The notes under the pieces were generated by a model, which was given only the letters and a program-made list of their open reading frames with translations, did no database searches and had not been told where the DNA came from. From contig NZ_JAGGPK010000010.1 in NCBI RefSeq assembly GCF_018613855.1, positions 89,813 to 153,812 of the forward strand: a stretch of DNA of 64,000 bases, in the 5' to 3' direction. This document shows positions 1-8,717 of the stretch, one piece after another (positions within the stretch are counted from its first letter, which is position 1; every line of letters starts with the position of its first letter). The translations under genes and the position numbers were made by a program. The stretch is from Arthrobacter sp. ISL-30. Its GTDB lineage: Bacteria > Actinomycetota > Actinomycetes > Actinomycetales > Micrococcaceae.

Positions 1-1250
1 AGATCCTAGAGAAGCTGGGGACGGGCGAGAAGTTCGTGAACTTCCGGTTGCGCGACTGGCTGCTCAGCCGCCAGCGGTTCTGGGGCACTCCCATCCCCAT
101 CATCCACTGCCCGAACTGCGGCGAGGTCCCCGTCCCGGATGAGCAGCTGCCGGTCACGCTGCCTTCGGACCTGCGCGGAGAGGACCTGGCCCCGAAGGGC
201 ACGTCCCCGCTGGCCGCCGCAGAGTCCTGGGTCAACGTCGAATGCCCCAATTGCCACGGCGCGGCCAAGAGGGACACCGACACCATGGACACGTTCGTTG
301 ACTCGTCGTGGTACTTCCTGCGCTTCGTGTCCCCGCACTACACCGAGGGCCCCTTCGACCCCAAGAAGATCAACGACTGGATGCCCGTAGGACAGTACGT
401 CGGCGGCGTCGAGCACGCCATCCTGCACCTGCTCTACGCACGGTTCTTCACCAAGGTCATCAACGACCTCGGCCTGATCAAGGTCAACGAGCCGTTCACC
501 GCCCTGCTGAACCAGGGCCAGGTCCTCAACGGCGGCAAGGCCATGAGCAAGTCGCTCGGCAATGGCGTGGACCTGGGCGAACAGTTGGACAAGTTCGGCG
601 TCGACGCCGTCCGCCTGACCATGATCTTCGCGTCGCCGCCAGAGGACGATGTGGACTGGGCCGATGTTTCGCCGTCCGGGTCAGCGAAGTTCCTGGCGCG
701 GTCTTGGCGTCTGGGGCAGGACGTTACGTCCAGTTCCGGCGTCGATTTCACGAAGGGCGACCGTGCCCTCCGTACCGTCACCCATCGCACCATCGCCGAC
801 GCGACTGAACTGCTGGACAGCAACAAGTTCAACGTCGTTGTCGCCAAGCTCATGGAACTGGTCAACGCCACCCGCAAGACCATCGACTCCGGAGCAGGCG
901 GGTCCGACCCTGCCGTCCGTGAAGCCACGGAGGCGGTGGCTGTGATCCTGAGCCTCTTTGCCCCCTACACAGCCGAGGATCTGTGGAGCCTGCTAGGTCA
1001 CCCCGCTTCCGTCGCGAATGCAGGGTGGCCCACATTCGACCCCGCCCTGCTCGTCCAGGACACGGTCACCGCCGTCGTCCAGGTCCAGGGCAAGGTCCGT
1101 GACCGCCTCGAAGTTCCGCCCGACGTGAGCGAAGACGAACTGCGCGAGCAGGCGCTGGCTTCGGAAAACGTGAGGCGCGCCCTTGATGGCCGCGAAATCC
1201 GAACAGTGATCGTGCGGGCGCCTAAACTGGTCAACATCGTCCCGGCCTAG
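1..1250 (+). CDS. leuS: Leucyl-tRNA synthetase, C-terminal part (5' end outside window)
   Basis: Charges tRNA-Leu with leucine in the cytoplasm. The reading frame is already open at base 3, so this is the 3' part of a longer gene. It shows the class I catalytic core end, with the signature loop read as A-M-S-K-S near bases 540-554 (the family consensus is K-M-S-K-S, so the first lysine is replaced). The anticodon-binding helical domain and a C-terminal domain ending in V-N-I-V-P-A follow. A CxxC pair (C-P-N-C, then C-P-N-C-H) in the N-terminal part fits the zinc-binding insertion of bacterial LeuRS. The next gene starts 54 bases downstream on the same strand. Confidence 0.97.
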   Translation, partial: ILEKLGTGEKFVNFRLRDWLLSRQRFWGTPIPIIHCPNCGEVPVPDEQLPVTLPSDLRGEDLAPKGTSPLAAAESWVNVECPNCHGAAKRDTDTMDTFVDSSWYFLRFVSPHYTEGPFDPKKINDWMPVGQYVGGVEHAILHLLYARFFTKVINDLGLIKVNEPFTALLNQGQVLNGGKAMSKSLGNGVDLGEQLDKFGVDAVRLTMIFASPPEDDVDWADVSPSGSAKFLARSWRLGQDVTSSSGVDFTKGDRALRTVTHRTIADATELLDSNKFNVVVAKLMELVNATRKTIDSGAGGSDPAVREATEAVAVILSLFAPYTAEDLWSLLGHPASVANAGWPTFDPALLVQDTVTAVVQVQGKVRDRLEVPPDVSEDELREQALASENVRRALDGREIRTVIVRAPKLVNIVPA

Positions 1251-1304
1251 CCGGGTGAGGGCCTCCGGCAACCCCGGCGGCCGCCTTGACCGGAGGAGGA
1301 GTCG

Positions 1305-2306
1305 GTGACGGAACGGGTGCCGGCCGGCTGGGTGTGGGTCAAGGAGAAGCTTGCCCGACTCCGCCAGCAAACGACACTCCGCCAGCAAACAGCACAGGGA
1401 CGTGCCGGCGCTGCCGGTCCCGCCGCCGTCGTGCGTGTGGCTGTGGTGACTGATTCCGCCGCAGCACTGCCGGTCGATTGGGTGAAGTCCCTGGCCGCCG
1501 ATGGACGCCTCAGCGTGGTTCCCATGCCTGTCATGGTGGGCGAGGAAATCTATGGCGAGGGCGAGGACGATATCGCCGAGAGGCTTGCCATAGCGCTGGC
1601 ATCGGGTATTCCGGTGAAGACCTCCCGGCCCTCTCCCGGCCAGTTTGAGCAGGCCTACCTCGGCGTTCAAGAACGGGGTTTCGAGGCCATTGTGTCCATC
1701 CACATCTCCGGTGAACTGTCAGGGACGGCTGACGCGGCACGATTGGCCGCAGGTCGAGTGGGCATCCCCGTGGAAGTGCTGGATTCGCGAACCGTCGGCA
1801 TGGCCCAGGGAATGGGCGTCCAGAGTGCCTTGACCGCTGCGGCTGAGGGGCGCGGTGCCTCGGAGGTTCGAAGCTTCGCGGAAGATCAACTCAAGCAGAC
1901 ACGGGTCTACTTCTACGTTCCCAGCCTTGAGCAACTGCGCAGGGGCGGAAGGATCGGCACCGCGGCCTCGCTGCTTGGCACGGTCCTCGCGATCAAACCC
2001 ATCCTGGCGGTCGACGGTGGCAGGATCGTGCCGTTGGAGAAGGTCCGTTCCGGACCACGGGCGATAGCCCGGCTTGAAGAGATCGTCGCCGCCGACGTGG
2101 GATCGAGGACCGGGGGACAGGCTCGCCTGGCAGTGCATCATTTCGGGAATCTTGCTGCCGCCGAGGAACTCGCAGCCCGCCTCGCAGAGAGCTGCCCGGG
2201 CTGTCCGGCCCCCCAGATCAGCGCGCTGCCTGCGGTCCTTGCCGCCCACGCCGGGCTTGGAGTCCTCGCCGTCATCGTGGGCGGAAGCAGCGCCTTCGGG
2301 GACTGA
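1305..2306 (+). CDS. DegV family protein (fatty-acid binding, EDD fold)
   Basis: 333 residues. DegV proteins bind fatty acids; in Gram-positive bacteria they are FakB-like partners of a fatty-acid kinase, but no kinase gene is adjacent here. The domain begins near residue 46 (V-A-V-V-T-D-S-A-A-A-L) after a basic, low-complexity N-terminal stretch of about 45 residues that is unusual for the family. It retains the T-S-R-P-S-P motif and the G-R-I-G segment typical of the fold. The GTG start is supported by a GGAGGAGG ribosome site just upstream. The gene sits between leuS and comEA and may be cotranscribed with either. Confidence 0.9.
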   Translation: MTERVPAGWVWVKEKLARLRQQTTLRQQTAQGRAGAAGPAAVVRVAVVTDSAAALPVDWVKSLAADGRLSVVPMPVMVGEEIYGEGEDDIAERLAIALASGIPVKTSRPSPGQFEQAYLGVQERGFEAIVSIHISGELSGTADAARLAAGRVGIPVEVLDSRTVGMAQGMGVQSALTAAAEGRGASEVRSFAEDQLKQTRVYFYVPSLEQLRRGGRIGTAASLLGTVLAIKPILAVDGGRIVPLEKVRSGPRAIARLEEIVAADVGSRTGGQARLAVHHFGNLAAAEELAARLAESCPGCPAPQISALPAVLAAHAGLGVLAVIVGGSSAFGD

Positions 2307-2436
2307 TCTTCTTCGAACACAGTTCCTTGGCCAGCACTGATTCCTCGGCAGGCACTTATCCTCCACACCGGCCGGTTTACCGGACTTTCCACATAGCCCT
2401 CTACGGCGGTGTCCGCGGTTCCCGCGAGTTCCTATT

Positions 2437-3354
2437 GTGGTTCCCATGCCATGGCGGACAAGGGGAGCAGCAGCCGGCGCGGCTGCGTCTGCCCGCCACC
2501 GGCTGACTGCCACTCTTGGAGTTCCTGACGTAGGCGGGGACGAGGTCCCTGGCAGCGGGGAGCACCTACTGCCGCTGGCTAACATTCAGGCACGGGAGCT
2601 GGCGGGAGCGGCTTTCCCCGCCGAATCCGGCTCCCCGACTGAAGCCTCCCCGCTTGAGGCACGCTACCGCTGGAGAACCACCCGCAGAGTGGGTCTCCTC
2701 GTGGCCGTGCCCGTCGTGCTGTTTCTTGCCTGGCTTATCTGGCAGGGATTTGCGTCCCAACCCATCGTGTTGCCTTTGGGGGACGTCTCCGAAGCGCCCG
2801 GCCGAAACACCGAGGAAGGTCAACCAGAGAGCAGCCATCAGGGCGAGCCGAACCAGGCAGGAGCCGCAAAGCCTCTTGTAGTCCACATCGCCGGTGCGGT
2901 GTCCAAACCCGGAATTGTCCAGCTCCCGGCGGGGAGCAGGGTATTTGAGGCGATCTCCGCGGCGGGCGGGCCGCTTGGCTCTGCCGACCTCAATCTCCTG
3001 AACCTAGCCGAGCCGGTGCAGGATGGCACAAAAATCCAGGTGCCCCACCAGGGGGAAGTCCTGTCCGGTGCCCAGAGTCCGGATAGCACTGGGACTTCGA
3101 ACGGGAAGCCCGACGGATCGGGGATCGGCACCGGCTCCCAGGGCTCAAGCGGGGGTTCGGGCAAAAAGGTCAACCTGAACACGGCAAGCCTTGAAGAGCT
3201 CGGCACGCTTCCTCGCGTAGGACCGGTCCTCGCGCAGAGAATCATCGACTGGCGCAAGGAGCAGGGCCCCTTCAAGAGCGTTGAGGAGCTGGATGCAGTG
3301 GAGGGCGTCGGGCCAAAAATGTTGGAATCCCTGCTCCCGCTGGTTGTGGTCTAG
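2437..3354 (+). CDS. comEA: ComEA-like DNA-binding competence protein
   Basis: 305 residues. In transformable bacteria ComEA is a membrane-anchored receptor that binds double-stranded DNA outside the cell and hands it to the ComEC channel. The sequence shows a cytoplasmic N-terminus of about 85 residues and one transmembrane segment around residues 88-108 (L-L-V-A-V-P-V-V-L-F-L-A-W). A SLBB-like domain follows (V-V-H-I-A-G-A-V near residue 150), then a Ser/Gly-rich linker and a C-terminal helix-hairpin-helix domain (V-N-L-N-T-A-S-L-E-E-L). The stop codon abuts the comEC start, so the two are very likely one operon. Start choice (GTG) is uncertain; ATG at 2446 is an alternative. Confidence 0.92.
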   Translation: MVPMPWRTRGAAAGAAASARHRLTATLGVPDVGGDEVPGSGEHLLPLANIQARELAGAAFPAESGSPTEASPLEARYRWRTTRRVGLLVAVPVVLFLAWLIWQGFASQPIVLPLGDVSEAPGRNTEEGQPESSHQGEPNQAGAAKPLVVHIAGAVSKPGIVQLPAGSRVFEAISAAGGPLGSADLNLLNLAEPVQDGTKIQVPHQGEVLSGAQSPDSTGTSNGKPDGSGIGTGSQGSSGGSGKKVNLNTASLEELGTLPRVGPVLAQRIIDWRKEQGPFKSVEELDAVEGVGPKMLESLLPLVVV

Positions 3355-5118
3355 GTGGTCATCCGCAGTGGGAGCAGGGTCTTGGTGGAGCAGTTGGGCG
3401 AGACCCTACGGAAACGCTGGAGTGGCGGAAGGTCAGAAAACGCCGCACGGGAAGAACCGCTTCGACGCATGGACCTGAGGCTTGTTCCGGCCGCGCTGCT
3501 CGCGTGGGGCAGCGCCGTCGCGGGCACGTATCTTCCCGCGGGCTGGCTGCTCGTGCTGGGTGGCTTCTTGATCGTGGCCAGCATCTTCTTCCTCCACTGG
3601 GCTACGCCGAGCAAGCGACGATGGCCGCATATCTCGCGCCCGAAACGAAAGCCGATGAAACGTTCGGCCAACTCCCTTCGCTCGACGCTCGGGCTGGCGT
3701 GCATGCTGGCTGCAGGCGTTACGGGGCATAACGTCGTCCTCGGAGTAGAGCGCGAGAACAGTCCCACCGCGGACCTCGCCGCCGACCATGCCCAGGCCGT
3801 GGTGGACGTCGTTGTGACGGGAACGCCCCGGGCACTGGGCGGGCGCGGCCAGTCAGGTGAAGACGGACGATGGGCCGTGACCGTGCAAGTCGTGCACGTC
3901 CGGGCCGGAGGCCTCAATATCAGGGAGGACGCACGGCTGACAGTCATGGGCAGCCAGCCCTGGGCAGAGGCGATGCCCGGTCAGCGCCTGCGTGCCACAG
4001 GGAGGCTCAAGGAGTCCAGGCCTGGCCAGCCGGAAACTGCCATTCTCTCGGCTTCCTCAAAGCCCGGCGTCGTAGAACAGCCGGCTGGTCCCCTTTCGCT
4101 TCCAAGCCAGCTCAGGGAAGCACTCCGGGAAGCCTCCGCCTGGCTGCCGCCCGATGCCGCGGGCCTTCTTCCGGGCATGGTCACAGGTGATATCGAGGGC
4201 CTGGCTGAGGATCTCGAGGCGGCGATGAAACCTGTGGGCATGACGCATCTGACCGCCGTTAGCGGGGCCAATTGCAGCCTCGTGCTGGGTAGCCTGCTGC
4301 TCCTCGCCAGGACGCTGCGGCTGGCGAGGCCCCTCGCGGCTTCCGCGGCAGTGTCAGGGCTTGGCTGTTTCGTGCTCATCGTCGGGCCCGATCCAAGCGT
4401 CCTGCGTGCCGCCCTGATGGGCGCCATAGGGGTGGTGGCACTTGCCTCGGGCCGCAGGGGCAGGAGCCTGGGGTTCCTCTGCCTGGCAGTGATCGGCCTC
4501 CTGCTTCTGGACCCGCGCTTGGGGGCCACCTACGGCTTTCTCCTGTCAGTCCTGGCGACGTTGGGCATTGTGCTGCTGGGCGCGCGGATTGCCTCCTGGT
4601 TGAACTACATCCTGCCCCTGCCCCTCGCGGCGGCGGTATCGGTGCCGCTCTCTGCCCAGCTCTTCTGCTCTCCGGCCATAGTGGCGCTCCAGCCGGGATT
4701 TTCCAGCTACGCGCTCATCGCGAACATCGTCGCGGCGCCATTCGTCGCTCCGGTGACGCTGCTCGGCACCGCAGCGCTGCCATTGCTCCCGGTGTGGCAT
4801 GGGGCGGGGCATGTCCTTATCGCCGTCGCCGGATTCTGTGCCGGCTGCGTTGCCGCCGTCGCCAGGTTCTTCGCCGGCTCGCCCGGCGCCATGCTCCCGT
4901 GGGCCGAAGGTTTACCCGGAATAGGAGCCATGGCGCTCATGTCCGTCCTAACCCTAGGCTTCGTCTGGGCCATCACACACCCGGCCGCCGTGTTGCTGCG
5001 GGTGCTTCGCCTCCACGCGCACTGGGTCAGTCACTTGCCGATTGGGAAGGATGTGCCGGGCGTTCCAAACGAAGGTGATGAAACACTCAACCGATCCGTA
5101 CGACTAGAACGATTTTGA
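3355..5118 (+). CDS. comEC: ComEC/Rec2 competence channel protein, lacking the C-terminal domain
   Basis: 587 residues. ComEC forms the inner-membrane channel that takes in single-stranded DNA. The N-terminal soluble/OB-like region and the multi-helix Competence domain are present (T-H-L-T-A-V-S-G-A-N-C near residue 300, followed by many hydrophobic helices to about residue 560). Full-length actinobacterial ComEC usually continues with a metallo-beta-lactamase-like domain and reaches roughly 750-850 residues. Here the protein stops shortly after the last helix in an unrelated-looking hydrophilic tail, and a minus-strand gene overlaps its last 88 bases. I infer a C-terminal truncation by insertion of the module that now lies between comEC and holA. 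The start immediately follows the comEA stop. Confidence 0.88.
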   Translation: MVIRSGSRVLVEQLGETLRKRWSGGRSENAAREEPLRRMDLRLVPAALLAWGSAVAGTYLPAGWLLVLGGFLIVASIFFLHWATPSKRRWPHISRPKRKPMKRSANSLRSTLGLACMLAAGVTGHNVVLGVERENSPTADLAADHAQAVVDVVVTGTPRALGGRGQSGEDGRWAVTVQVVHVRAGGLNIREDARLTVMGSQPWAEAMPGQRLRATGRLKESRPGQPETAILSASSKPGVVEQPAGPLSLPSQLREALREASAWLPPDAAGLLPGMVTGDIEGLAEDLEAAMKPVGMTHLTAVSGANCSLVLGSLLLLARTLRLARPLAASAAVSGLGCFVLIVGPDPSVLRAALMGAIGVVALASGRRGRSLGFLCLAVIGLLLLDPRLGATYGFLLSVLATLGIVLLGARIASWLNYILPLPLAAAVSVPLSAQLFCSPAIVALQPGFSSYALIANIVAAPFVAPVTLLGTAALPLLPVWHGAGHVLIAVAGFCAGCVAAVARFFAGSPGAMLPWAEGLPGIGAMALMSVLTLGFVWAITHPAAVLLRVLRLHAHWVSHLPIGKDVPGVPNEGDETLNRSVRLERF

Positions 5119-5738
5119 GCGACAGGTAGTTCTGCGTCGTAGGCAGCTCTGAGCATGGTCTCCGCCGACGCGGACCAGAACCACAGCATTTGTCCGAGTG
5201 CTGCCCACGCGAGCCCCAAGGGAGCGGCAAAGAGAATGGCGACCGTTTGCTCGTCTGCCGCGAGAAGGAGAAGTGAAGCCGCCATCAATTGGGCCTCCAG
5301 CCGGTAGGGCAAGAGTCCTGACCACGCTATGGCCACCCCGAACAGGGCGAAGCCCACCAGCGCGACCAAGGCACCAGGGAGGATGGCGAGAGGCATCCAG
5401 GAAAGGCCGGGGAAGGAAGCCGAGGATAGGAGCGCGGCGAGAATTAGCGTCCCAAGACCGGCGGTGCCCAGGGCGGCCCCAACGGCGCCGGTTCTGCTCA
5501 ACAGTTCCTCATTGCGTGACAAGGCCACCAATCCTGCAATGCCTGACGCCATCAGAACGATCGAGAATACGGTTATGGTGTCCAGGAAATCCCATCCTTC
5601 CGGCGGTGGGCCGGCAGCGGAGCAGCTCATGTCTATGCACCACGTCCTCAGAGCGTGGATAACCGCCGTCATGGACCACAGCAGACCGCCCAGTATGGAG
5701 CAGACACTGCTATACCGGACAATCCGGATGTTGTACAT
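5031..5738 (-). CDS. Hypothetical multi-pass membrane protein
   Basis: 235 residues, family not recognised. About six hydrophobic helices are visible, starting with I-L-G-G-L-L-W-S near residue 16 and including long segments around residues 55-75, 85-110, 115-140 and 150-185. Two cysteines (W-C-I-D-M-S-C) lie in the first loop. The ATG has a strong ribosome site (AGGAGGG) 5 bases upstream. The 3' end overlaps the end of comEC by 88 bases in the opposite direction, so its last ~30 residues (Ser/Arg-rich) may be read through former comEC DNA. It lies upstream of the PepSY gene's end on the same strand. No function is proposed. Confidence 0.75.
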   Translation of the reverse strand: MYNIRIVRYSSVCSILGGLLWSMTAVIHALRTWCIDMSCSAAGPPPEGWDFLDTITVFSIVLMASGIAGLVALSRNEELLSRTGAVGAALGTAGLGTLILAALLSSASFPGLSWMPLAILPGALVALVGFALFGVAIAWSGLLPYRLEAQLMAASLLLLAADEQTVAILFAAPLGLAWAALGQMLWFWSASAETMLRAAYDAELPVAQNRSSRTDRLSVSSPSFGTPGTSFPIGK

Positions 5739-5825
5739 GGAACCCTCCTGAAGGAGTGCTCCCGCAAGGATTGCCGACGTCGTTGGTGGTCCCCGCGGTT
5801 TGGCCTAGGCCATAGCGTCGTCGGA

Positions 5826-6185
5826 TCAATCGCTCTCAGGAGCTCCTGTATGCAGGACCTGGAAATCCGCTCCGAGTTCGACGTCGATGTTGGTTGCGTC
5901 GTCGAGGACGACCTCCACTTCAAAGGCGGACGCCCCATTATTCTCGCGCTCCACTTCGCCGACGCGGCCTCTGCCGACTTGCGCTAGAGCAGCATGTCCG
6001 GCCTTGTCTCGGTCGGCGGCGCTCAACGGCTGTGATGAGTCGTCGTTATCCCCGCTCTCGACCGTCACTACCTGGAATGATGGCTGATCATCGCCAAGGG
6101 TGTTGCTGGCCGCAGCGACAGATGCTCCGCCAAGGGCAACAGCCACCGAAGCGGCGCCGGCGATTAAAAGGATTTTCCTGCCCAT
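5826..6185 (-). CDS. Small secreted PepSY-domain protein
   Basis: 119 residues from the chosen ATG. The start is supported by a GCAGGAGAC ribosome site and by the signal-peptide-like N-terminus (M-G-R-K-I-L-L-I-A-G-A-A-S-V followed by an Ala/Gly-rich core) that begins exactly there. A longer open frame upstream to 6341 has no such support. After an acidic, Ser/Asp-rich linker comes one PepSY-type domain (A-G-H-A-A-L-A-Q-V, then G-A-S-A-F-E-V-E-V-V-L-D-D). PepSY proteins are exported and often inhibit or buffer extracytoplasmic proteases or act as ligands beside sensor kinases. It is divergent from the histidine kinase gene next door, a common pairing that suggests a role in envelope sensing. 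Confidence 0.85.
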   Translation of the reverse strand: MGRKILLIAGAASVAVALGGASVAAASNTLGDDQPSFQVVTVESGDNDDSSQPLSAADRDKAGHAALAQVGRGRVGEVERENNGASAFEVEVVLDDATNIDVELGADFQVLHTGAPESD

Positions 6186-6409
6186 GAGAGTCTCCTGCTT
6201 TGTCGCCCCAGCAACTTCCGATCTATATAGCCAGTTTGCTCTCAAGGCTTCTCGGCCACCATCATTCACCGGACAATTCTCAGCCGCCGCACAGCCTGTC
6301 TCAGCCAACGCACAGCCTCTCTTCCGACGCCACGTCAACACATGTGACCGAACTGAGCAGTATCGGCGAGGGGTTTGTTTCTGGTGGAACGAGGACGCAT
6401 CCTTGGTGC

Positions 6410-7888
6410 ATGGATGCCGTTAAGGTGTCACCTCACCCTGCAACGGTGCGCACCCGTTGGGGTGTGCGCAAGCGCGCCACTGCCACGGCAATCGGTGTTG
6501 TGGCGGCCGCGCTGCTCGTAGGCGGACTGATCCTCCTGCTGCTGCTTCAGAAAGCCCTGGTGGTGTCAACAGAAACACTTACCCGTCTGCAGGCAGAGGA
6601 CGTGATTGCCCGAATTGCTGAACAGGACCTTGATGAAGCGGCCCGGTACGTTAGGTCCTCGGCCCGCCCCGGCCAGTACGTCCAGATCATAGATCCCAAC
6701 GGATCGGTCTTTGCCGCGTCAGTCCCTGCCACGGCCGCGACGCCGATCACAACACTGCGTCCGCATGCCAAGCAAACGCTGTTCCAGCATGTTTCTGGGG
6801 TGAATAGCCTTTTTGACGATGAACTGTTCGTTGTTGCAACGGGTGTCGGAGAGGACGAGAAGGTCTATACCGTCGCTGTTGCGGCCACGGTGCAGGTCCA
6901 GTCCGAGACGGTTGCTACCGTGGCATGGTTTATGCTTGGCGCCGCACCACTGTTGCTGGCTGGGGTCGGCGTCGGTGTCTGGATACTGGCGGGGCGGTCG
7001 CTGCGCCAGGTTGAGCGGATCCGGGGCCAGGTCGCGGGTATCAATGCCCAGAGGCTCGACAGCCGTGTCGAGGTGCCCCAGACGTCCGACGAGATCCAGG
7101 CTTTGGCACTGACGATGAACATGATGCTGGACCGGCTACAGGCTTCAGACCGGGAGCAGCGACGCTTTGTCTCTGATGCAAGTCACGAACTGCGCAGCCC
7201 CTTGGCAACACTCAGTGCGGGCGTGGAAATCGCGGCCGCTGACTCGTCGGGGGCTATGTGGGAGGAGATGAAGGAGGTTCTGGCCGGAGAGACGGCGCGG
7301 ATGCGTTACCTGGTCGAGGACCTTCTGACCCTTGCAAAGACCAACGACGGGGGCCTGAATCTGGACATGGCAGACGTGGATCTGGATGACGTCCTGGATG
7401 AAGAGGTCCGCCGTCTACGCTCGATGACCAGCCATAAGATAGAAGCGCGTCTTGAACCTGCACGGGTCACCGGTGACGTCCGCCGCCTCAGCCAGGCAAT
7501 CCGGAATGTCCTGGACAACGCGGTGCGGCACGCGGAGTCTCAGATTAACATCCAGGTGCGAAATTCAGCTGACGGAATCCTACTCACTATCGACAACGAT
7601 GGTCCGCCCGTGCCGATCGCCGAACGGGAGCGAATCTTCGAACGCTTCGTACGGCTTGACGAAAGCCGATCCCGCGAAAGCGGTGGCAGCGGCTTGGGTC
7701 TGGCCATCACATCCGCAATCATGAGCGCCCACGGGGGCCGGATCCTGTCAAGGGAGGCTCCTGGCGGCGGGTGCCGGTTCGAGCTGGCGTTCCCCGGTCA
7801 AATGAAATCCACTGCGAAAGACCAACCCCAGCAGCTCACTCTGCTGCAGGGTCCGGGGAGCCCGCCGGCGCAGGGCGGTCGGGGTTGA
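6410..7888 (+). CDS. Sensor histidine kinase (HAMP-HisKA-HATPase)
   Basis: 492 residues from the chosen ATG; the open frame continues upstream to 6200 but that part looks non-coding. A transmembrane helix near residues 25-50 and a second near 170-195 bracket an extracytoplasmic sensor domain. HAMP follows, then the phosphorylation motif S-D-A-S-H-E-L-R-S-P with the histidine at about residue 259. The ATP-binding boxes are present: N near I-R-N-V-L-D-N-A, G1 D-N-D-G, F-box F-E-R-F and G2 G-S-G-L-G-L-A-I. It is convergent with, and overlaps by 53 bases, the response regulator gene at 7836-8546, its probable partner. It is divergent from the PepSY gene. No clear ribosome site precedes the ATG, so the start is uncertain. 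Confidence 0.93.
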   Translation: MDAVKVSPHPATVRTRWGVRKRATATAIGVVAAALLVGGLILLLLLQKALVVSTETLTRLQAEDVIARIAEQDLDEAARYVRSSARPGQYVQIIDPNGSVFAASVPATAATPITTLRPHAKQTLFQHVSGVNSLFDDELFVVATGVGEDEKVYTVAVAATVQVQSETVATVAWFMLGAAPLLLAGVGVGVWILAGRSLRQVERIRGQVAGINAQRLDSRVEVPQTSDEIQALALTMNMMLDRLQASDREQRRFVSDASHELRSPLATLSAGVEIAAADSSGAMWEEMKEVLAGETARMRYLVEDLLTLAKTNDGGLNLDMADVDLDDVLDEEVRRLRSMTSHKIEARLEPARVTGDVRRLSQAIRNVLDNAVRHAESQINIQVRNSADGILLTIDNDGPPVPIAERERIFERFVRLDESRSRESGGSGLGLAITSAIMSAHGGRILSREAPGGGCRFELAFPGQMKSTAKDQPQQLTLLQGPGSPPAQGGRG

Positions 7889-8546
7889 GCATGTACCCCA
7901 TTCCCCGGATAGTCGTGAGGGTATGCAGCCCGAAGGGTGTATCGATCTTGCGCCGCAGGTAGCCTATGTAGACCTCAATGACGTTATCCCCGCCCTCGAA
8001 GGCCGAATCCCAGACATTATCGAGAATCTCGGACTTGGAAACCACCTGGCCGTGCCTGCGCATCAAGTAATGCAGCAGCCCATACTCCTTGGCTGTGAGA
8101 CTCAGGGGGGTATCACCGCGGCGAACATTGCGGCTCACTGGATCCAGGCTCAAGGTTCCTATGGAGAGGACGACCGGCCGCTCGGGGGCCCCACGGCGCA
8201 TCAATGCCCTGATCCGAGCGACCAAAACGAGGAAGCTGAAGGGCTTGGTCAGGTAGTCGTCGGCCCCGAGATCGAATGCATCCGTCTGGTCGTACTCGCC
8301 GTCCTTTGCTGTCAGCATCAACACGGGAGTCCAGATCCGGTGTTCCCGGATCTCCTTCAGCACGTCGTAGCCGTTCTTCAGGGGCAGCATAAGATCCAGC
8401 AGGATCACGTCATAGCGCTTCTCTTTCGCTGCCCGTACGCCGCTGACGCCGTCGTTTACTACATCCACGACGAATCCCTCATTGGACAGCCCGCGGCGAA
8501 CCGTTTCGGCCAGCATCTTTTCGTCTTCGACGATTAGAACCTTCAT
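7836..8546 (-). CDS. OmpR/PhoB-type response regulator
   Basis: 236 residues. The N-terminal receiver domain has the acidic pair (V-E-D-E), the phosphoacceptor Asp at residue 51 in I-L-L-D-L-M-L-P, the conserved Thr (L-M-L-T-A-K) and Lys 101 (Y-L-T-K-P-F). The C-terminal winged-helix DNA-binding domain ends with Y-I-G-Y-L-R-R-K-I and T-I-R-G-M-G-Y. It is a standard activator or repressor controlled by the kinase gene it faces tail to tail. A hairpin (arms 8566-8573 and 8582-8589) lies just upstream of the start codon and could be a structured leader or an operator. A Pro/Ala-rich tail overlaps the 3' end of the kinase gene. Confidence 0.95.
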   Translation of the reverse strand: MKVLIVEDEKMLAETVRRGLSNEGFVVDVVNDGVSGVRAAKEKRYDVILLDLMLPLKNGYDVLKEIREHRIWTPVLMLTAKDGEYDQTDAFDLGADDYLTKPFSFLVLVARIRALMRRGAPERPVVLSIGTLSLDPVSRNVRRGDTPLSLTAKEYGLLHYLMRRHGQVVSKSEILDNVWDSAFEGGDNVIEVYIGYLRRKIDTPFGLHTLTTIRGMGYMLNPDRPAPAGSPDPAAE

Positions 8547-8717
8547 GACTGTACCTCCCTGTTAATACCCGCCGGCGCCGGGGCGGGTACAGGAACCTCA
8601 TTTCCATGCACTACGAGCGTAAGCATCTGGGTCGGGCTGTGCTACTTGCGGTGCGCCTTCGGGGTGGTGCCCGTGGGAGACTGGAAAGCAACAAATCGAA
8701 TCCCGGGAGGACCATCC

